A DNA stretch of 64,000 nucleotides from Eupransor demetentiae (lineage in GTDB: Bacteria; Bacillota; Bacilli; Lactobacillales; Lactobacillaceae). The position numbers were made by a program, and so were the translations under genes. The stretch spans positions 620,001 to 684,000 of the forward strand of contig NZ_CAWVOH010000001.1 in assembly GCF_963930865.1 (NCBI RefSeq). Direction: 5' to 3'. The notes beneath the pieces were generated by a model. It was not told the DNA's origin. It did not search any database and saw only the letters and a program-made list of their open reading frames with translations. Positions within the stretch are counted from its first letter, which is position 1; each line of letters starts with the position of its first letter. Below are positions 32,236 through 41,668 of this stretch, one piece after another.

Positions 32236-34689
32236 TTATGCCATAAAATCCTCGGGAGAAATTCCGTCCATGCCAATCATGGGATTGGCCATGGCCTCGT
32301 CCAAATTATTAAGGGTTAATTCATGGCTTAAAGCCGGCCTTGGCAGGCTTTCTGCCGTCTTTGAAAGTACTTGCGAATCGGCGGTCGGAACCGGTTTTTC
32401 AGCCTTAATTTCTTGCTTGACTGCCGCTTTTTTCGCTGTCTTTTTAGCTGGCCCCAAGTCGCCTTCCAAACGTTCAACCAAAGAGGTTTGTCGGACTGGA
32501 ATGGCTTGTTCAGCAGCTCGTTGAAAGGCCGAATACTGCCCCACCAAAACCAGCGCCTCTTTTGCACGAGTAATGGCGGTATAAAGCAAATTGCGATTTA
32601 GCATGGGGGCGAACTGGTCGGTCAAAACGACAATCACCAGTGGAAATTCATTGCCCTGCGCCTTGTGAATCGTGGTGGCGTAGGCCAAGGTCAACTGCTT
32701 CAAGGTTTTCTTGGGATAGTCCAATTCCTTACCGTCAAAATCCACCACCAAACCATCTTCGGCGATGCCTCGGTCATTTTTGGAATGAATGGCAATCACT
32801 TCGCCCATGTCGCCGTTGTAAATTTCACGTTCCGAATCGTTTTCCAGCTGTAGAACTTTATCGCCAACCCGGAAAGTTATCGAACCATATTCTAGGGCTC
32901 GTTTGCCATCCTTCAGGGGATTAAAAAGTTCCTGCAACTCCAGGTTCAAAGCGTTGACTCCGGCTGAAGATTTATACATCGGCGTCAAGACTTGCACTTG
33001 ATTCTGGTTAAAGCCCTTCTTTACCGCTGCCGCCACAACCTGCCGAACGGCATTAGCAGTTTGACTGGGTTCAACCAAAAAGGTCGAGCGGTCGTTTTGA
33101 TTTTCTTGGAAATCACCAGGAAGGTGTCCGGCCTTAATCTCGGCCGCCAGGCGGTTAATGCTGGAACCGCGCCCCTGGCGGTATATCGTTGAGAGAGCAA
33201 CGTGGTCAATCACATCGGAATGAATCAAATCGGCCAAAACATTGCCGGGTCCAACCGATGGTAATTGGTCCTGGTCGCCCACCAAAATTAGATGGATGTA
33301 AGGTGGCAAAGCGTCCAAAAGCTTAGCCGCCAACTCAATGTCTAGCATGGAGGCCTCATCGATAATGAGAAGGCCCCCGCCAATTGGGTTTTCGGCGTTA
33401 AATTCCGCTTCCCCTGTATCCGTAATTCCCAGTAAGCGGTGAATCGTAGTCGCCTCATAGCCGGTAATTTCAGTCATTCGTTTGGCCGCACGGCCGGTCG
33501 GCGAGGCTAAACGAACCCGTTGTTCCTTTAGCCAATCACCGCCAAAACCGTCCTGCTGAGCGATTTCATCAATGATTCTTTCCCAAGAAGCCACGATACT
33601 TTTGATAATCGTCGTTTTTCCAGTACCCGGTCCACCGGTCAAAACAAAGACTTTCGAGGCTAACCCTGCCTTAACGGCTGACTCCTGGTGTTCATCCAAC
33701 TTAATTTTTTGACCCGAAAGGTAATTGGCTTCAATCCGGTTATGGCTGAGAGTAAAGGCGGCCTGGCTACGGATAATCTCTCGTAACTTGCTGGCTGCCA
33801 GTTCTTCGGCGCGGTAAAGATTACGTGGATAGTAGTGGCTGTCTTCTAAAACAACGGCCCCCTGCCCAATCAAGTTCGAAAGGGCTTCATTAAAATGTTC
33901 TGGGCTAAACTGATAATCCGTCAATGACCGAGCAACTGCCGGATAAAGCTGTTCCTCCGTCAAATAGGTATTCCCCGAGCGGAAGGTTAAATTCATCAAA
34001 GTCGCGTAGAGGGCCGCCTCAATTCGACGCGGATCATCCCGCTTGAAGCCTGCTTTTAAGGCGAGCTGGTCGACCTTGCGAAAGGCAAAACCATCGAATT
34101 CAAACACCAGACGGTAAGGCTCCTTCGTCAAAATTTCTTCGGCTTCTTGGCCGTACTGGTCATACAGTCGGCCGGCCAAATCAGCACCGATGCCATACTG
34201 GCTACCAATTTGAAAAAGCCGCTCCAAGCCTAAATTACGTTTTAACGTTTCCACCAAGGAACGGGCTAAATCTGACTTAACAATCCCGGCCAAAAGCGTC
34301 GGATCATCTAAAATCAAATGGACCGCATCAACGCCTAGTGCGTCCACAATCTTGCTTGCCGTTTTCCGACCAATCCCCTTAAACTGTCCCGACGCAAAAT
34401 AGTTAATCAAGCCATTTTCATCGGGTGGCAAATCAATTTCGTAGCTTTCGGCCTTGAATTGCTTACCGTAGCGTGGGTGGGTCACCAAACTGCCATAAAA
34501 AGTATAACCGGAACCCTCCTGCACATCGGCAAAGGTCCCGGTCACAATCATTTCAGGTTCAGACCAATCGGCAAGCGAGGTGTCATCAACCGCAATCGAT
34601 AAAATTTTAAAATAAGAATCACTGGCCTTGAAAATAATATTTTGTAAGGTACCAGTCACCTGCTCCAATTCTTGGTCTTGTCCGCTCAT
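32236..34689 (-). CDS. recD2: RecD2-like DNA helicase
   Basis: SF1B 5'-3' helicase not bound to RecBC, acting in DNA repair; 817 residues. The N-terminal OB-like region (about 1-95) is followed by helix-hairpin-helix motifs (FKGIGRKTASKIVDALG). The ATPase core has Walker A VLTGGPGTGKTTIIKSIV, Walker B LLIIDEASMLD, motif III LVGDQDQLPSVGPGN and motif VI NLLYTAITRAKEALVLVG. The C-terminal tail of about 90 residues is Ala, Lys and Pro-rich and likely disordered. It follows the phosphatase gene by 12 bases. Confidence 0.95.
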   Translation of the reverse strand: MSGQDQELEQVTGTLQNIIFKASDSYFKILSIAVDDTSLADWSEPEMIVTGTFADVQEGSGYTFYGSLVTHPRYGKQFKAESYEIDLPPDENGLINYFASGQFKGIGRKTASKIVDALGVDAVHLILDDPTLLAGIVKSDLARSLVETLKRNLGLERLFQIGSQYGIGADLAGRLYDQYGQEAEEILTKEPYRLVFEFDGFAFRKVDQLALKAGFKRDDPRRIEAALYATLMNLTFRSGNTYLTEEQLYPAVARSLTDYQFSPEHFNEALSNLIGQGAVVLEDSHYYPRNLYRAEELAASKLREIIRSQAAFTLSHNRIEANYLSGQKIKLDEHQESAVKAGLASKVFVLTGGPGTGKTTIIKSIVASWERIIDEIAQQDGFGGDWLKEQRVRLASPTGRAAKRMTEITGYEATTIHRLLGITDTGEAEFNAENPIGGGLLIIDEASMLDIELAAKLLDALPPYIHLILVGDQDQLPSVGPGNVLADLIHSDVIDHVALSTIYRQGRGSSINRLAAEIKAGHLPGDFQENQNDRSTFLVEPSQTANAVRQVVAAAVKKGFNQNQVQVLTPMYKSSAGVNALNLELQELFNPLKDGKRALEYGSITFRVGDKVLQLENDSEREIYNGDMGEVIAIHSKNDRGIAEDGLVVDFDGKELDYPKKTLKQLTLAYATTIHKAQGNEFPLVIVVLTDQFAPMLNRNLLYTAITRAKEALVLVGQYSAFQRAAEQAIPVRQTSLVERLEGDLGPAKKTAKKAAVKQEIKAEKPVPTADSQVLSKTAESLPRPALSHELTLNNLDEAMANPMIGMDGISPEDFMA

Positions 34690-34701
34690 GAACTTCCTCG
34701 A

Positions 34702-35355
34702 TTAAATCGTCGTTGTTGCATCCTGCTTTTTGTTCAAATAAGAAGTTACGTTCCAATCTTTAACCTGATAATTTTGGCCATCCTTGGTCGTCAAAATTGT
34801 GGTGGAGGTATTACTCAAACCACCTCGTTGGCGAATTTCAGTTCGCGGCGTCTGCAAAAGGGCATTTAAGCCAAAAGCTAAAATCAAACCATGGGCCACA
34901 ACCAAAATATTACCGTCAGGATAGGCCTGACTCGTTTCTTTAGCAAAGCGCTGGAAACGTGCTGCCGCTAAGGTGTAGCCTTCGCCGTCAAAGCCCTCGC
35001 CTTCGAAGTCTTCCAAATGGTTTCGGTACTGGTCGTATTCCTTGGGATAGTCCTTTTCAACCTGGGCAATCGACTCCCCCTCCCACTTACCAAGACCTAC
35101 TTCAAGTAAGTTAGAACGCAAGGAAAAAGGCTTATTTTGGTCCAGGTCGTTAACAATCGTTTCCGCCGTTCGACGAGCACGGGGTAAAGGCGAAGCAAAA
35201 AAGTGATCAAAGTTCACGTCTTGCAAATACTTGGCCACGCTGTGCATGTCATCGTAACTGGCTGGCAAAAGGGGTGAGTCGCCAAAACCGCCCTGAAAGC
35301 GGCGTTCCAAATTCCATTCCGTTTGTCCGTGACGGACGAAGTAAAAAGTCGTCAT
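34702..35355 (-). CDS. Histidine phosphatase family protein
   Basis: Phosphoglycerate-mutase-like phosphatase, 217 residues. The phosphohistidine motif is FYFVRHGQTEWN (His9 region) and the second catalytic His is in VVAHGLIL. SPLPRARRTAETI is the conserved arginine-rich helix. It is more like the small-molecule phosphatases than the dPGM enzymes, which carry an extra insertion. The substrate is unknown. Its ATG overlaps the DUF1831-like stop by one base, and recD2 follows at once, so the three form an operon. Confidence 0.9.
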   Translation of the reverse strand: MTTFYFVRHGQTEWNLERRFQGGFGDSPLLPASYDDMHSVAKYLQDVNFDHFFASPLPRARRTAETIVNDLDQNKPFSLRSNLLEVGLGKWEGESIAQVEKDYPKEYDQYRNHLEDFEGEGFDGEGYTLAAARFQRFAKETSQAYPDGNILVVAHGLILAFGLNALLQTPRTEIRQRGGLSNTSTTILTTKDGQNYQVKDWNVTSYLNKKQDATTTI

Positions 35356-35696
35356 TACTGTACCTTTTCGAGAACCTGACGTTGGATGAGCTCATCCAAG
35401 AAGTAGTGATAAAGTTCGTTCATTTCAGCCGCATTCGGGTTGGCGTTAATATCCACTCGGGCGGTATCGCCTGCTGAAACCGTGCTCATTTTAAAGCCAG
35501 ACAAATCCTTGCTAACCGTAATCTTTAGCTTAATGGACTGGTCCAAAAGCTTGTCGGGTTCCAAGGCGCGGTGCAAAACAAAGGCCCCCGCATTGTTCTT
35601 CAAAAAGCCCAAATCCAACAACGCAAACTGCTTAATATTGGGGTTCAACCGGTAAGTGGCATCCCCGGGCATCGTTACTTCTTTTGCAAAAGCCAT
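35355..35696 (-). CDS. DUF1831-like protein
   Basis: The 113-residue product begins MAFAKEVTMPGDATYRLNP and has alternating beta strands and a C-terminal helix (EMNELYHYFLDELIQRQ). The pattern resembles the lactobacillus DUF1831 family, whose members are often placed near cysteine desulfurase genes; the family call is from memory and no catalytic motif is visible. It is soluble, with no signal peptide. It is the first gene of an operon with the histidine phosphatase and recD2. Confidence 0.6.
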   Translation of the reverse strand: MAFAKEVTMPGDATYRLNPNIKQFALLDLGFLKNNAGAFVLHRALEPDKLLDQSIKLKITVSKDLSGFKMSTVSAGDTARVDINANPNAAEMNELYHYFLDELIQRQVLEKVQ

Positions 35697-35735
35697 GTCT
35701 AACTTCCTCCGTTAATCAATTACTATTATTATATC

Positions 35736-35762
35736 AAAAAAGCCCCCACTTTGAGGGTCGCT
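35736..35762 (-). terminator. Terminator at the end of the exopolysaccharide operon
   Basis: On the minus strand AGC-GA-CCC / GGG-GG-GCT forms an imperfect stem followed by TTTTTT, just after the last glycosyltransferase stop at 35765. The promoter of the DUF1831-like gene must lie in the same 68-base gap. Confidence 0.65.
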
Positions 35763-35764
35763 CC

Positions 35765-36736
35765 TTAGACCTGCCGGTACCAGGCCAACAAAACTGGCTT
35801 AAGCCGCCAGACAATGATAAAGGCCAAGATTTGCCAGCGTCTTCTGGCAGCTGCCGGAATAATAGCTTCTCGATAAGCCTTCAAAAAATCCTGGCGGTAA
35901 GCCCGATTGAGCTGTCGGTCTTCCTTATGACGCCAAGTCAAAACAATCAAAGGCAAAAGCAAATCCAGCTGGCGCAGTTGCGCCCAACCGTCTAAGTGCT
36001 TATCCTCCATCCCTGCAACCGTTTGGGCCATGGCCTGCACAGCAGCCAGGCCATTTTGGTAATCCGCTAGGGCGGCAGCATTAACCCGGGAAGTTGGATG
36101 CTGGACGTAATCGTAGTGACACTCCGGCAAAAAAATAGTTTCCTTTGCCCGCGTCAACAAGCGCAACATCAATTCTTCGTCCTCTAAAAAGGACAAATTC
36201 GGATTAAATTCCAAATCACGCCATAGGCTCCGCCGGCTGATATAAGATACTACGAAGGCGCCGCTTTCTTGTCTTAAAATATTGCCCATCGCTTCTTTAA
36301 CATTAAACTTACCCGGCAAATTTTGCTTAAAACCAAGTACTTCCCCGACCGGATTGACCAAACGAAGATTAAAGAAGGCCAGGTCGGTTTTATTGGCCAC
36401 GATGGCATGATGGTAGGCAGCCACAAAATCAGGGCTCAGACGGTCATCCGAGTCTCCAAAAATCAGGAAATCCCCCTGCGCCTCTTTTAAACCAGCATTG
36501 CGGGCAGCTGAGACACCCTGGTTACTTTGCTGAATTAAGTGAACTCGACCCGGCTTGCCTTTACGCTGGGCTTCCCATTGGGTCAAAATTGCCCAAGATT
36601 CATCGCTGGAACCATCATCAATCAACAGCCATTCAAAATTACAGGCAGTCTGCGAATCAATGTCACGTAGAAAATCCTTTAGATATTTAGCGGCATTATA
36701 TACCGGCGTGATGACTGAAACGAGTTCCTTTGTCAT
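35765..36736 (-). CDS. Glycosyltransferase family 2
   Basis: Inverting GT-A glycosyltransferase adding a sugar to the lipid-linked repeat unit. 323 residues. The opening SVITPVYNAAKYL and LLIDDGSSDES bind the nucleotide, NQGVSAARNAG is conserved, and FGDSDDRL gives the DxD metal site. LEDEELMLRLL near 190 is the catalytic ED region. The basic amphipathic C-terminus may touch the membrane. Its ATG overlaps the stop of the rRNA methyltransferase gene (ATGA). It is the last gene of the operon. Donor and acceptor are unknown. Confidence 0.9.
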   Translation of the reverse strand: MTKELVSVITPVYNAAKYLKDFLRDIDSQTACNFEWLLIDDGSSDESWAILTQWEAQRKGKPGRVHLIQQSNQGVSAARNAGLKEAQGDFLIFGDSDDRLSPDFVAAYHHAIVANKTDLAFFNLRLVNPVGEVLGFKQNLPGKFNVKEAMGNILRQESGAFVVSYISRRSLWRDLEFNPNLSFLEDEELMLRLLTRAKETIFLPECHYDYVQHPTSRVNAAALADYQNGLAAVQAMAQTVAGMEDKHLDGWAQLRQLDLLLPLIVLTWRHKEDRQLNRAYRQDFLKAYREAIIPAAARRRWQILAFIIVWRLKPVLLAWYRQV

Positions 36737-38115
36737 GCTTTATCCTTTTGTACGAGAAAACGCAAACCCTTCGGATAGAAGTTTTTCAACTGGCCGGCCG
36801 AATATTTCGCCCAGCCGACGCCGTTACCATTGGCCGTCATCAAAACCCAGCCCTTTTGCAAGTCGCTGTCAGTTTGAATCACATCACCGTGGACATAACG
36901 CGCCCAGTCATTTTCGTCCAAAGCATAGGACTGAGACACTTGGCTAGGATGCAAAGCCAGGGCCAAAGCTTGATCGGGTTCGAAGCGTTTTTTCTTGAAA
37001 GTTCCCAACGCTAGACCGGCCCGCAAGATTTTGAACTTGGTCAAATCAGGCGTCCCTGCAGGCACCAAGAAAAGATGATCGCCAAAGAGGGTCAAACGGT
37101 CTGCCGGGCATGTTAATCCTGGGCAGGTCGCCGCTAAAAATTCCTTCAACAAGACTTTTTGTTCTGCTGGCAAGTTGGCCGGCTTAAAGGCCTTAATCTG
37201 GGCGGCTTCGCCCCCTTCTTCCTGACGCTTTTTCAAGCGAGCGACAAAGTGTCCCTCCCCAGGCAAATCCTGAGGCCAAAGACGAGCGGTGCCGGACATA
37301 TCAATAGTTGAGTTTGACCAAGCGGAGCGGCCGTCTTGAATACCGGAATCGGCGGGCTTTTCAATCGGATCGATTTCAAATTCGGGGTAATTTTCCAAAA
37401 GCCAAGCAACCATTTGCTCGTCTTCTTCCGGCGCAAAGGTACAAGTCGAATAAACCAAAGTCCCACCAGGTTTTAACATCTTAACGGTTTCCGTTAAAAT
37501 TTCACGCTGGCGACTAGCACATTCAGCCGGATAATCTTCCGACCAGTACTGCATGGCCGCGGGATCCTTACGAAACATTCCTTCTCCCGAACAAGGCGCA
37601 TCCAACAAAATTTTATCGAAGAATTCCGGCAAACGCTTTGCTAATTGATCGGGGCTCTGCGAAGAAACAACAGCGTTTTCAACACCCCAGCGTTCTACGT
37701 TCTCGCTAAGGATTTTGGCGCGGTTCATGAAAATTTCATTGGTCCACAAGAGGCCCTTTTGTTGCATAAAGGAAGCCAAATGGGTGGTTTTCCCACCGGG
37801 GGCAGCAGCCAGATCCAAGACAGTTTCACCGGGTTGAGGCGCCAAGACCTCGCCAACAAATTGCGCCGATGGTTCTTGTGAATATACCAAACCCGTCACG
37901 TGGTCAACACTGTGGCCAGCAACGCCACCCAGGTAGCCCCACTTTCCATAGGGCAACTGTCCTTGGGCGTTAGTATCACTGAGCTTTTCTTGTTCCTTTA
38001 AGGGATTAATTCGAAAGGCGCGGTGGGCTGGCAAATCATAACTAGCAAAAAAAGCCGGCGCTTCATCGCCCAGCAAACGCGTATACTTTGTCACAAAATC
38101 TTCGGGTAAATTCAT
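36733..38115 (-). CDS. RsmF-like rRNA (cytosine-C5) methyltransferase
   Basis: NOL1/NOP2/Sun family enzyme, 460 residues. SAM site is VLDLAAAPGGKTTHLASFM. Motif IV LLDAPCSGEGMFRKD carries the releasing Cys, and motif VI STCTFAPEEDEQM carries the nucleophile Cys. The C-terminal 170 residues contain a PUA-like RNA-binding part, as in RsmF. It targets 16S rRNA in relatives. Its place is odd: it sits inside the polysaccharide operon, overlapping the flippase stop by one base upstream and the last glycosyltransferase by four bases downstream, so it is co-translated with them. Confidence 0.92.
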   Translation of the reverse strand: MNLPEDFVTKYTRLLGDEAPAFFASYDLPAHRAFRINPLKEQEKLSDTNAQGQLPYGKWGYLGGVAGHSVDHVTGLVYSQEPSAQFVGEVLAPQPGETVLDLAAAPGGKTTHLASFMQQKGLLWTNEIFMNRAKILSENVERWGVENAVVSSQSPDQLAKRLPEFFDKILLDAPCSGEGMFRKDPAAMQYWSEDYPAECASRQREILTETVKMLKPGGTLVYSTCTFAPEEDEQMVAWLLENYPEFEIDPIEKPADSGIQDGRSAWSNSTIDMSGTARLWPQDLPGEGHFVARLKKRQEEGGEAAQIKAFKPANLPAEQKVLLKEFLAATCPGLTCPADRLTLFGDHLFLVPAGTPDLTKFKILRAGLALGTFKKKRFEPDQALALALHPSQVSQSYALDENDWARYVHGDVIQTDSDLQKGWVLMTANGNGVGWAKYSAGQLKNFYPKGLRFLVQKDKA

Positions 38116-39530
38116 CAGGCATCATTCCTAAAATTAACTAAACGCCACCAAGGCATTTTTAAGAGGGTCAAAACAAGTAGATAGGCTGCTGTTTCAAGCA
38201 GCACCGTGGTCGGTACAGCCAGCCAAATGCTGTGCAAATGATCCAGCAAAAAGTGGCCAAGAAGGTAGGCCACAGCACCGGCAAGTAGCATGGTAAAAAA
38301 GCGGTGAAAGAGCTGGTAAACCGGCATAAAAGCGGCCATGATTTTCAAGAGGTAAATCATCACCACCAATTCGGAAATCAAGGTGGCTAAAACGGCCCCG
38401 CTAGCTCCCCTGTGCGCAATCAAAAAGGAATTGGCCAGAATGTTAACCGCTGCTCCTAAAATCGTGGCGATGGTGTAATGCTGCGATTTTTCGTAGGGAA
38501 TCAAATACTGGGTAATAATGGCCGAAGACCAGCAAATCAAGAGAATTACCGGACTCTCCACCACAATTAACTGCCCGACTTCAGCAAACTGCTGGCCCAA
38601 AAAGACTGGAATAACAGTAGGTGCCAAAGAAGCCATCCCGGCTACCAGCAAAACCCCCAGGCAGTTCATGAATTCAAAGGAAGTCACCATGTAGCCGCGA
38701 ACTTCATCATGGGCTTTTTGCGCGGCGGCATGGGCAATTCGAGGCATCAAGACGGTCGATAGCGAGGTCACAATCGTCAAGGCCAAGCGAACAATGCTAT
38801 CCGCCGATGAAAAGTAAGCCACGGCCTTTAACGAAGACAGCTCACCCAGCATAGTCTTGTTGACCACAAGGTAAATTTGAGTAGCAACCTGGGGTACGAA
38901 AAGCACTAAGGCCGGCCAAAGATGCTGCCAGGCGTGTAAGCCGCGGTGGGCCTGCCAATCCAGCTGCCCCTTCAAAAATGGTAGCAGGGACAGGTTTCCA
39001 AAAAAGGTCGAACCCGCCACAATCAAGGTGTAAATCAAAACATCCCCACTGTGATGGACCAAAGTAAAGATCAAAAATAGTGACAGTAGCTTGACGGCGA
39101 TGTTTCGAATCGTAATCCGCTTGAAGTCTTCCAGCCCCATAAAAAACCAAGAAACATCGAAACCAACGGCTAAAATGTTAACGGCCTGCGCCAGCAAAAT
39201 GATTTCATACTGCCGGTAAAAAATCAGGAAAATGGCAAAAGCCGCCACAACAGCCAAGGTCACCCAAATTTTTAGACGAGCAATTTCAAAAAATATTCGC
39301 GAGCGCTGGACTTCATCATCACGGTGCTGGGCGATTTTTTTCGTCCCATAAAGGGAAAGACCCAAATTAGCAGCCAGCACAAAGTAAGAAATGGTGGCGT
39401 TGGTAAAGGAATAAACACCATAACTTTGGGCACCCAGAACACGGGTTATGTAGGGCAAAGTTACCAGCGGCACAATGATGGCCAGGAGCTGATAGGTTGT
39501 GTTGTAAAGATAATTCTTAAAAATTTTCAT
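38115..39530 (-). CDS. Oligosaccharide flippase (Wzx-like)
   Basis: Moves undecaprenyl-linked repeat units across the membrane for polymerisation. 471 residues with about 12-14 helices, MOP superfamily. The N-terminus YNTTYQLLAIIVPLVTLPYI and YGVYSFTNATISYF are typical of Gram-positive Wzx proteins. It overlaps the rRNA methyltransferase by one base and lies one base after the upstream glycosyltransferase stop. With the EpsG-like polymerase and chain-length regulator it defines a Wzx/Wzy-type pathway. Confidence 0.9.
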   Translation of the reverse strand: MKIFKNYLYNTTYQLLAIIVPLVTLPYITRVLGAQSYGVYSFTNATISYFVLAANLGLSLYGTKKIAQHRDDEVQRSRIFFEIARLKIWVTLAVVAAFAIFLIFYRQYEIILLAQAVNILAVGFDVSWFFMGLEDFKRITIRNIAVKLLSLFLIFTLVHHSGDVLIYTLIVAGSTFFGNLSLLPFLKGQLDWQAHRGLHAWQHLWPALVLFVPQVATQIYLVVNKTMLGELSSLKAVAYFSSADSIVRLALTIVTSLSTVLMPRIAHAAAQKAHDEVRGYMVTSFEFMNCLGVLLVAGMASLAPTVIPVFLGQQFAEVGQLIVVESPVILLICWSSAIITQYLIPYEKSQHYTIATILGAAVNILANSFLIAHRGASGAVLATLISELVVMIYLLKIMAAFMPVYQLFHRFFTMLLAGAVAYLLGHFLLDHLHSIWLAVPTTVLLETAAYLLVLTLLKMPWWRLVNFRNDA

Positions 39531-39531
39531 C

Positions 39532-40500
39532 TTAGTGTTTAACGTGACCTAAATACCAAAGGACGCTTGCTTGAAAGAACTTAATCTTGGACAGTTTAAC
39601 AAAGATTGCCGCTAACAGATAGCGCCGATTAAAAGGGCGCCAAAAGGCCCGGTATAGTTGGTGCTGATTCAAATCATGGGTAAAGGCCTCGATGGCCTCA
39701 CGGTTGGCCAGCAAATAGGCCTTTTGCAGAAGCAAAAAACCAGAGCCCGCTGCCCCGTGAAAAGCAATGGTCCGTCGTTGTGCTAGCATTTTATCCTGGT
39801 GGGCCAGCAGGTTCGAGCGTAGCAGGCGCCAGGAAAGCAACTGCTCATGAATTTGATTGGCCGCTTGCTGCTCATGCATGGTCAAAGCACCTGGACGTTC
39901 CCGCCGGTATTCATAACCGATCAAATCAAGCTTCTGCCAAGTTTGGGCCAAGGCCACCAAAACCGGAATCATCGCCGTATCCTCGTTGGCAATCTGACTG
40001 GGAAAGCACAAGCCGGTTGCCAACCAAAATTCGCGCCGATAGGCCTTATTCCAGCACATATCACCAGAGCTTGTTAAAGCATGGTCATAATTGCTTTTTT
40101 CAAGAAAAACGCGCTGCCCGTCCTCAAGCCGGTAAGATTCATAATCGAAAACGAGCAGGTCCAAGGGCTTCGCAGCCCCTTCGATTGCTTGGTTGAGCTT
40201 AGCAAGCAAAGTAGTCTTGTAGGAATCATCGGGATCCAAAAAGAGTAAATAGTCCCCCTGCGCCGCCGCAATGCCACGATTACGGGTCGCGGCCACGCCT
40301 TGATTTTTCTGGCTAATGACCTTGATGCGGGCATCCTGCTCCGCAATATTTTGGACATAGGCCAAAGAATCGTCAGTCGAGCCATCGTCGACTAAGATCA
40401 TTTCCCAATCTTGAAAATCCTGTCCTAAGACTGACTGGATTGCAGTCCCAACATAATCGGCGACATTGTATAGCGGTGTAATGATTGAAAATTTAGGCAT
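39532..40500 (-). CDS. Glycosyltransferase family 2
   Basis: GT-A glycosyltransferase of 322 residues. FSIITPLYNVADYV and LVDDGSTDDSL bind nucleotide sugar, NQGVAATRNRG follows, and FLDPDDSY is the DxD-type site. The middle part (CWNKAYRREFW, then ANEDTAMIPVLVA) is the family C-terminal catalytic region. Tail residues 270-322 are basic and hydrophobic. It resembles the first-listed GT2 (35765-36736) in length and layout, perhaps an old duplication. Its ATG overlaps the EpsG-like stop by one base. Confidence 0.9.
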   Translation of the reverse strand: MPKFSIITPLYNVADYVGTAIQSVLGQDFQDWEMILVDDGSTDDSLAYVQNIAEQDARIKVISQKNQGVAATRNRGIAAAQGDYLLFLDPDDSYKTTLLAKLNQAIEGAAKPLDLLVFDYESYRLEDGQRVFLEKSNYDHALTSSGDMCWNKAYRREFWLATGLCFPSQIANEDTAMIPVLVALAQTWQKLDLIGYEYRRERPGALTMHEQQAANQIHEQLLSWRLLRSNLLAHQDKMLAQRRTIAFHGAAGSGFLLLQKAYLLANREAIEAFTHDLNQHQLYRAFWRPFNRRYLLAAIFVKLSKIKFFQASVLWYLGHVKH

Positions 40501-41648
40501 TACTGACCCTCCCGAATACTCTGGTGCAGAGACAAATACGAGACATAGCGCGACGACGCGCCATCATCAAAGTGCGTGGCAAAGCGGAACATGCCGTAAA
40601 AACAGACCAGAACAAAGGCTGTATATACCAGTAAACGCTTCGTCAAATCACTTTTACGGGTGACCAGATCAATCACGACGGCATAGGTGAAAAGAAAGTA
40701 GAAGCCGTCGCGGACCATAATCGAGGAATTGGCAAATATCGAATAAAGCGGTAGCAAAATCAAGAAAAGCTTGACGGCCAGTAACTGCCTTGGCCCGGCC
40801 TCCTCGACTCGTTGCCAATTAGCCAACAAAAGGCCATCAACCAATAAAAATTCAGCCAAATGAAAGAGTGAAGAAACCAGACTGGAATCACCATAGCCGG
40901 GTCCGTTCGCCGCATCGCCGAATTTTTCAGCTCCCGTACCACCGAGGAAGGATCCGACAAAGGACATGTACTGCAAAATGTTGATGTGGGCCAAAGTAAC
41001 GACGTAAGACAGTGCAAAGATAATCGTAAAAATCAAAACTCCCTTACGAGTCAAGCGGACATGATTAATGAAGTAGACCGGTATCAAAATCACTGCCGAA
41101 AAATGAACCATGGCGGCAAAAATCACAATTGGGAAATAAAGACACCAGCGTTTTTTCAAGAGGGCTTGTAGCGCCCAGAGAAAGATGGCAACCGCAATCG
41201 ACTGGCGCATGTAGATAAAGGAAACGTCCAAAAAGTACTTGTAGAAAACAAGTACCGCCAAAAGGCCCATATTCGTCAGATAAGGTTTAACCGTGAAGTA
41301 AATGGATAACCAGAAAAAAGCTGCCACAATCAAGGTGAAGCCATAAAAATTAAAACCTAAGGACTTAATCACGGCATTTAAAATCAAAAAGCCGGTATCG
41401 TTTCCAAAGAGGCCGTTTTGCTGTATCTGCCCCCAAACATCCAGATTCGCTAAATCCGGGGTCTGCTGGAAAAAATAAAGATAGTTTTCGTAATCATAAC
41501 CACCCAAATGATAACGAGTTCCGGAAACGATAACCAAGGCGGCAAAAATCCCAAAAATAAAGAAGTTGTTCAAGCTCTTATTCCCAAAAATGCCCGTAAA
41601 AAAGAGGCCCAGCGTCGCCAATAAAAATAGACTGAGATAGATTGCCAT
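40500..41648 (-). CDS. EpsG-family polysaccharide polymerase (Wzy-like)
   Basis: The 382-residue integral membrane protein has about 10-11 helices. SGTRYHLGGYDYENYLYFF near residues 42-60 is the typical EpsG-family loop, and YMRQSIAVAIFLWAL around 145 is its conserved second motif. Such proteins polymerise the repeat units outside the membrane. It is followed on the same strand by a GT2 with a one-base overlap. Polymerases are poorly conserved, so the family call rests on topology and these two motifs. Confidence 0.85.
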   Translation of the reverse strand: MAIYLSLFLLATLGLFFTGIFGNKSLNNFFIFGIFAALVIVSGTRYHLGGYDYENYLYFFQQTPDLANLDVWGQIQQNGLFGNDTGFLILNAVIKSLGFNFYGFTLIVAAFFWLSIYFTVKPYLTNMGLLAVLVFYKYFLDVSFIYMRQSIAVAIFLWALQALLKKRWCLYFPIVIFAAMVHFSAVILIPVYFINHVRLTRKGVLIFTIIFALSYVVTLAHINILQYMSFVGSFLGGTGAEKFGDAANGPGYGDSSLVSSLFHLAEFLLVDGLLLANWQRVEEAGPRQLLAVKLFLILLPLYSIFANSSIMVRDGFYFLFTYAVVIDLVTRKSDLTKRLLVYTAFVLVCFYGMFRFATHFDDGASSRYVSYLSLHQSIREGQ

Positions 41649-41668
41649 CGAACTTCCTTTCTAAGATT